Positions 6,123-10,026 of a DNA stretch of 10,026 nucleotides are shown here, in pieces (the stretch's first letter is position 1; every line of letters begins with the position of its first letter). Origin of the DNA: Patescibacteria group bacterium UBA4067. Lineage in GTDB: Bacteria; Patescibacteriota; Minisyncoccia; Minisyncoccales; Minisyncoccaceae. Under the pieces are notes generated by a model. It worked only from the letters and a program-made list of their open reading frames with translations. It searched no databases and was not told the origin of the DNA. The position numbers and the translations under genes are program-made. Location: the NCBI GenBank assembly GCA_002382025.1, contig DFZB01000007.1, positions 11,521-21,546 of the forward strand. The letters run 5' to 3'.

Positions 6123-7322
6123 ATGAACAAAGAAAGAGGTTTTATTGCTTTAACATCGGTTTTAATAATTATGGCTGTGATTATGGTTTTGGGTATCACG
6201 GCATTTCATTCAAGCCTAACAGATCAAGCAATAAGCGTATCGTTTGATAATGGTCTCGAAGCTTCTACGTTAGCCCATGCTTGTGCTCAAGCAGGTTTAT
6301 CCATATTAAAAGATGATATAAATTATTCTCAAGGATATGGTTATTTAGACCTTAACAAAGAAGAGATTCTCATAGATGGAATAGCTTGTGATGCTTTAGA
6401 AATAGAAGATGTAAATAGTTATACTAAAAGAGTTTCTTCTTTGGTTTTAGTAGGAGAAAGACCTAATTTTAAAAGAGCTGAAGCTGAATTAAAATATTTA
6501 ATACAATCAAATTCTAGTGATTGGCAAAATTGGACAACAGATAACGTAGAAATAGTTAATAATTCTCTTGTTTTGGAACCTGGTGAAGAGGTTATAAAAC
6601 AAAGAACAACTAATACTGGAGCAGGTTGGCTTAATTCTTTTGAAATGACAGATTTAGCAGTTAATGGAAATGATTTAACGCTTTTGGAAACAGAAGGTGT
6701 TTTTGCTTCTCAAGGAACAAGAATTTCTAATCCTTATTCTTTAAGCGAAATAGTTTTTTATGAAAGTAGTGAAATTGTTTGGGTAAATGACAAGCCAGAA
6801 GGAACAGATATAAAGATATACACAGCTGTTAATAATAATCCAAGCGCAATTCCAGTAAATTGGCTAGAAGCAACAAGCGGAAATTCTATTCCAGGAATAA
6901 ACATAGGAGATAATTTAAGCGACAAGTTTTTATGGACGAAAATAGAACTTTCAACCACAAACACATCTTTAACTCCTTTGCTTCATAGTTTAACAGAAAC
7001 AATTTCAATGACTGGATCATCCTTTGGTGAAGCAGAGTCAATTAGTTTTGATATTTTTGATAATGATTCAAGAGAAATAAAAAATGCTAAGATTTTTTGG
7101 CAATCTCAAGAAGGAACAAATAGTCAAATTGTTTTTGAAATTAATGTATATAATGGTAGCGAATGGCTTGGCTGGGAGCAAGTTAAAAATGGTAATAATT
7201 TATTAAATCTAGAAAATGAAATAATGAGAGATGATATGGAAATAAAATTAAAAGCTATTTTTTCTGGCAACAGGTCTTCCTATCCAAGTTTAAATGAAGT
7301 TAAAATATTTATTGAATTATAA
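6123..7322 (+). CDS. PilX/GspK-like minor pilin with beta-rich C-terminal modules
   Basis: 399 residues. A type III signal peptide (MNKERG, cleavage after Gly6) precedes the hydrophobic pilin helix (7-27). The usual Glu at mature position 5 is Thr, as in GspK-type tip pseudopilins. Residues 50-130 are the PilX-like part with cysteines at 54 and 89. The C-terminus has two similar beta-sandwich-like stretches: about 220-295, ending in the pattern ELSTTNTSLTPLLHSL, and about 305-399, ending in FSGNRSSYPSLNEVKIFI. Both resemble modules common in CPR surface proteins, though I did not confirm the family. Likely an initiator or tip subunit carrying a binding module. It lies 17 bases after the FISUMP gene, and its stop is 2 bases from the stop of the convergent LamG pilin gene. 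Confidence 0.8.
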   Translation: MNKERGFIALTSVLIIMAVIMVLGITAFHSSLTDQAISVSFDNGLEASTLAHACAQAGLSILKDDINYSQGYGYLDLNKEEILIDGIACDALEIEDVNSYTKRVSSLVLVGERPNFKRAEAELKYLIQSNSSDWQNWTTDNVEIVNNSLVLEPGEEVIKQRTTNTGAGWLNSFEMTDLAVNGNDLTLLETEGVFASQGTRISNPYSLSEIVFYESSEIVWVNDKPEGTDIKIYTAVNNNPSAIPVNWLEATSGNSIPGINIGDNLSDKFLWTKIELSTTNTSLTPLLHSLTETISMTGSSFGEAESISFDIFDNDSREIKNAKIFWQSQEGTNSQIVFEINVYNGSEWLGWEQVKNGNNLLNLENEIMRDDMEIKLKAIFSGNRSSYPSLNEVKIFIEL

Positions 7323-7324
7323 TC

Positions 7325-8908
7325 TTATTTTAAAAAGAAATTATTGTCATTCAAAAATATTTCTAGTTTTTCTTTATTATTAAGAATTTTATTATAAATT
7401 CTTAAATCATCAATGATTCCAGTAAATTTATTGCTTTGGTTTGCTTTTTGTCCAACATAGAGATTGGAATTATCACCAGCATTAGAAAAACTTGAAGAAG
7501 TAGTGTTAATTATTTCTACGTTGTTGATATAAATTTTTCTATCAATATTGTTATAAGTTAATAAAAGATGTTGCCAATTTTCTTTAACAGCAATGTTTAA
7601 AGCTTTAACAGAGGTTAAATTGCTTTCTTGGCCTTTGCTTATTGCCCATTCATATCCTTTTTCAGCTTCGTTGTATGAAAGAGCAAAAGAATAATCATTG
7701 GTTCCTGTAGCGCGTTTATGTAGTAAAACCATTGTTTGTTCGGGTAAAGATTCAGGCAATTTTACCCACAAGGAAATTGATATTTCATCTTCTATTTGTA
7801 GGGATTGAAAATCCATGATTTCTAAAAAGTTATTTTGATTAAAGCCATAGGCTTTGTTTTCTTTTTCAAATCTAGAAAGTGTCCATAAATCAGATTGACA
7901 ATTTCTAATGTAACCATGATTGCGATTCTCAGTATTATCATGAATTATGCATCCTTCTCCTTCATCAAAATTCCAACTTGCTATTAATTGTTCTATGGTG
8001 GATATTTTTAATTTTTTCTCTTTTTTTGCACTATATTTTTCATAAAGACCAGCAATATGAGTAGAGGTTAAAGAATAATTATATATTCTTACATCATTAA
8101 TAGAACCATTCCAGACATTATTATTAGTGCTGTCTGCACCAATAGTAAATTTAATATTTGAAGCAGTGTTTAATAAATTAATGCTAGTGTTTTTTGAATT
8201 TTTTAATTCTCCATTTATGTAAATACGAATACATGGTTCTGCTGGATCAAAAACACCAAGAACATGATTCCATGTATTTTCATCAATAACTTCAGTTGAT
8301 ATAGTATCATATCCTTGTGTTCCAAAGATTTTAAAGACATAAAAGTTATTTTCTTTACTTAAAACATAGGAACCTGTTTGCGTGTTTTCATTATACTTTC
8401 CAGCAATTATTCCGTTTTCTTCGGTACTAATAACCCAAGCAGAAATAGTAAGAGGACCTGTTAATTGTAAAGACAAATCATTAAATACTCTAATGTTGCT
8501 ATCAATTCCATTAAATTTTGCTGCATTAAATAATTGTTCTTTTCTATCTCTACCAAAATCTACATTATTCATTGTTGCTTCGTTTTCATATATACTTTCA
8601 TCTGTAATATCGTTTGATAAAAGAAAATGACCCACAAGTCCTCCTTTGGGTATTAATATCCATTCATTATTATTTATTCCAATTTCATAACTTCCAGGAG
8701 TAAGAAGCGAAGAATCTTTTTTTTCTATTGAAAGACCAGCTTCCCATATTTCAGTTGAAAGAAGGTGAGAATTGGTTCTTTCTAGACTTTTAATTCCTCC
8801 CTTGGTTCCCCCTACGAATAATACAAAAATTCCTGCCATTCCCAAAGAGAAAATAGCCATTGCTGTAATTAATTCTATTAAAATTAACCCATGTTCTTTA
8901 TTTTTCAT
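7325..8908 (-). CDS. Minor pilin fused to two LamG (concanavalin-like) domains
   Basis: 527 residues, far longer than an ordinary minor pilin. The N-terminus is a class III prepilin signal (MKNKEHG, cleavage after Gly7) with Glu at mature position 5 and a hydrophobic helix (8-31), PilV/PilW-like. Two jelly-roll LamG domains follow: about 90-300 (FNGIDSNIRV, LTISAWVIS, WNHVLGVFD, IYINGELKNS, INDVRIYNYSL) and about 310-520 (ASWNFDEGEG, EISISLWVKLPE, WQHLLLTYN, IYINNVEI, IDDLRIYNKIL). LamG domains commonly bind carbohydrate or other extracellular ligands, so this is a plausible pilus-tip adhesin. Its start overlaps the stop of the FimT-like gene by 4 bases (ATGA), giving translational coupling; a GAAAGTGA stretch just upstream may act as a weak ribosome binding site. 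Confidence 0.9.
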   Translation of the reverse strand: MKNKEHGLILIELITAMAIFSLGMAGIFVLFVGGTKGGIKSLERTNSHLLSTEIWEAGLSIEKKDSSLLTPGSYEIGINNNEWILIPKGGLVGHFLLSNDITDESIYENEATMNNVDFGRDRKEQLFNAAKFNGIDSNIRVFNDLSLQLTGPLTISAWVISTEENGIIAGKYNENTQTGSYVLSKENNFYVFKIFGTQGYDTISTEVIDENTWNHVLGVFDPAEPCIRIYINGELKNSKNTSINLLNTASNIKFTIGADSTNNNVWNGSINDVRIYNYSLTSTHIAGLYEKYSAKKEKKLKISTIEQLIASWNFDEGEGCIIHDNTENRNHGYIRNCQSDLWTLSRFEKENKAYGFNQNNFLEIMDFQSLQIEDEISISLWVKLPESLPEQTMVLLHKRATGTNDYSFALSYNEAEKGYEWAISKGQESNLTSVKALNIAVKENWQHLLLTYNNIDRKIYINNVEIINTTSSSFSNAGDNSNLYVGQKANQSNKFTGIIDDLRIYNKILNNKEKLEIFLNDNNFFLK

Positions 8909-9354
8909 AAATCACTTTCTATCATACCTTCTGAATTAATAGTTATTGTTTTATAACCATTGGCATAATGTAGTCTAATAAAAAGATTTTCTTCTTGGGT
9001 GATTGGTAAGCCAGTTGATTTTTCAAAAATTATTTCATTCGCTCCACTAATTATCATTGATGTGGAAAAGGAAACAATCGTGTCTAATGGTTTTTTTCTT
9101 TCTTCATATGAATTTCCTTCAAATATTGTATAGTCGTTTTCAGTAATTTTAACACCAGCATTACTATCTCCGCGACCCGTGATTGCTACTGCTTGAGCTT
9201 TTCGCAAGCTACTTTCTACGCTTCTTGTTTGATCTCTCAGGGCAGTATTAAAAAAAAGATTAGAATTGATTATAAAGGCTAAGCTTAAAACTGCGGAAAT
9301 TAGAACCGCAACAATTAGCAACTCAATTAATGTAAAACCCTTTTTCATAAACAT
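8905..9354 (-). CDS. FimT/GspH-like minor pilin
   Basis: 149 residues. Classic prepilin N-terminus: K-K-G then FTLIELLIVAVL, with cleavage after Gly6 and Glu at mature position 5. The rest fits the GspH/FimT family: an amphipathic helix with SSLRKAQAVAITGRGD (48-63), then beta strands with IIFEKSTGLP (108-117). Members are minor pilins needed to start pilus assembly or, in FimT, for DNA uptake. Two starts are possible, ATG at 9354 or the in-frame ATG at 9348. The strong -10 box ends only 12 bases upstream of the first, so the leader is very short and the second start may be the real one. It is first of a two-gene unit with the LamG pilin. Confidence 0.88.
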   Translation of the reverse strand: MFMKKGFTLIELLIVAVLISAVLSLAFIINSNLFFNTALRDQTRSVESSLRKAQAVAITGRGDSNAGVKITENDYTIFEGNSYEERKKPLDTIVSFSTSMIISGANEIIFEKSTGLPITQEENLFIRLHYANGYKTITINSEGMIESDL

Positions 9355-9366
9355 TATTTTAATTAA

Positions 9367-9395
9367 ATTATAGCAGAAAAATTAAGCAATGCCAA
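9367..9395 (-). promoter_or_regulatory. Promoter of the fimT-like/LamG pilin unit
   Basis: On the minus strand TTGGCA (9395-9390) and TATAAT (9372-9367) are separated by exactly 17 bases, and TGC precedes the -10, giving an extended -10 box. Transcription should start near 9360, about 6 bases before the ATG at 9354, so the mRNA would be nearly leaderless. Confidence 0.7.
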
Positions 9396-9410
9396 TTTAT
9401 TGTATAGCTA

Positions 9411-9440
9411 TTTACAATTTAAGTTGACATATGATATAAT
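9411..9440 (+). promoter_or_regulatory. Promoter of the major-pilin-like gene
   Basis: TTTACA (9411-9416) and TATAAT (9435-9440) are 18 bases apart, with TGA before the -10 (extended -10). Predicted start near 9447 leaves a leader of about 33 bases without a Shine-Dalgarno sequence. A TTGACA at 9424-9429 is too close to this -10 to serve as its -35. The promoter lies back to back with the minus-strand promoter at 9367-9395, so one regulator could act on both. Confidence 0.7.
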
Positions 9441-9479
9441 ATTAAAAATCATAAGATTAAAAATAAACATAAAATATTT

Positions 9480-9962
9480 ATGGAAAAATTAAAACAAAAA
9501 GGATTTACATTGATTGAAATTTTAATCGTTATTGGTATTATTACAATTCTTGCTTCAGCAGTAATTATTTCTACTAATCCAGCGGAACATTTTGCTCGAG
9601 CAAGGAATGCCACAAGGCTTGCTCATATGAATTCTATTGCCACTGCTATTTATTCTTATGCTGTTGATAATGATGGAAATCTTCCAAACTGTAATAGTAC
9701 TGTTCATGAAAGTGTTCCTAGTGGAACAACTCCATTAAGTTCAGGAAGTAGCTCTGAAAATTTTGATAATAAAAGAGGAATTGAAGGTTGTAGACCAGAA
9801 TTAGTTGATGGTGACAATGAGCTTGAATCTGTTTATATGCCTGAATTACCTCTTGATCCTCAAACCGGAGCATATTATAGAATAGCTTCAGACTTGAATG
9901 GTCGTAGAATTGAAATTACCTCTACTGCCACAGAAGCATCACATTTAAAAGTAGTTCAATAA
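9480..9962 (+). CDS. Type IV major-pilin-like protein (PilA/GspG type)
   Basis: 160 residues. Prepilin leader MEKLKQKG, then FTLIEILIVIGII: cleavage after Gly8, Glu at mature position 5. The helix continues into AEHFARARNATRLAHMNSI and an IYSYAVDNDGNLP segment, typical of CPR and GspG-like pilins. Cysteines at 71 and 104 may form a disulfide loop. MPELPLDPQTGAYYRI (120-135) matches the GspG-type Pro-Asp-Pro region that in pseudopilins lies near the calcium-binding loop. It is monocistronic by sequence, with its own promoter and terminator, as expected for an abundant structural subunit. Whether it is the main fibre pilin or one of several paralogues cannot be told here. No Shine-Dalgarno sequence is visible. 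Confidence 0.92.
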   Translation: MEKLKQKGFTLIEILIVIGIITILASAVIISTNPAEHFARARNATRLAHMNSIATAIYSYAVDNDGNLPNCNSTVHESVPSGTTPLSSGSSSENFDNKRGIEGCRPELVDGDNELESVYMPELPLDPQTGAYYRIASDLNGRRIEITSTATEASHLKVVQ

Positions 9963-9987
9963 GTTTTAAAAAATTAAAAAGTAAATT

Positions 9988-10010
9988 AAAAGCATCTTTT
10001 GATGCTTTTT
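9988..10010 (+). terminator. Intrinsic terminator after the pilin gene
   Basis: AAAAGCATC, loop TTTT, GATGCTTTT forms a 9-bp stem ending in a T-run. It begins 26 bases after the pilin stop. Its A-tract and T-tract symmetry means it could also terminate transcription coming from the right on the minus strand. Confidence 0.88.
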
Positions 10011-10026
10011 ATAATGAATAAGCTCT

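Noticed and set aside
1..10026. tRNA, rRNA, CRISPR array, insertion sequence ends
   Set aside because: No cloverleaf-like segment, no regularly spaced short repeats, no transposase frame and no terminal inverted repeats with target duplications were seen.

Overview
The window is AT-rich (roughly 30% G+C) and densely packed with genes for secreted or surface-anchored proteins. Five features point to a Candidate Phyla Radiation (Patescibacteria) genome: FISUMP-domain proteins next to type IV pilins, minor pilins carrying large adhesive modules, short low-GC intergenic gaps, almost no recognisable Shine-Dalgarno sequences, and a reverse transcriptase beside lectin-fold surface proteins. TGA ends one gene in a normal ATGA overlap, so the standard bacterial code fits and a UGA-recoded lineage is unlikely. 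This placement is inference; no ribosomal or other phylogenetic marker is present.

Left part (1-2800): the 3' part of a large modular surface protein, with repeated Fn3-like modules, FISUMP 1, an Fn3-like linker and FISUMP 2 at the C-terminus. It is followed by a gap with a small hairpin, then a small secreted protein whose Cys-rich 3' half is far more G+C-rich than its surroundings, then an intrinsic terminator.

Middle (2804-6105): a reverse transcriptase on the minus strand, convergent with the secreted protein gene. Divergent from it run a small membrane-anchored protein of unknown function and two N-terminally anchored FISUMP proteins.

Right part (6123-10026): a minor-pilin module. A PilX/GspK-like protein with beta-rich C-terminal repeats lies on the plus strand. 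Convergent with it is a minus-strand pair made of a FimT/GspH-like pilin and a pilin fused to two LamG domains. Divergent from that pair is a major-pilin-like (PilA/GspG-type) gene with a good promoter and terminator.

How the parts may work together (inference): the pilins build or cap a type IV pilus, and the LamG, Fn3-like and FISUMP modules are ligand-binding surfaces. A DGR-like reverse transcriptase next to C-type-lectin-fold FISUMP domains raises the possibility of a diversity-generating retroelement acting on the FISUMP tails. Supporting this, the tails of the two FISUMP domains in the first gene differ mostly at codon positions 1 and 2, and a hairpin follows the last one. Against it, I found no template repeat or Avd gene in this window, and the reverse transcriptase has an unusual QTDD active-site motif and a short N-terminus. 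The DGR reading is therefore a testable hypothesis.
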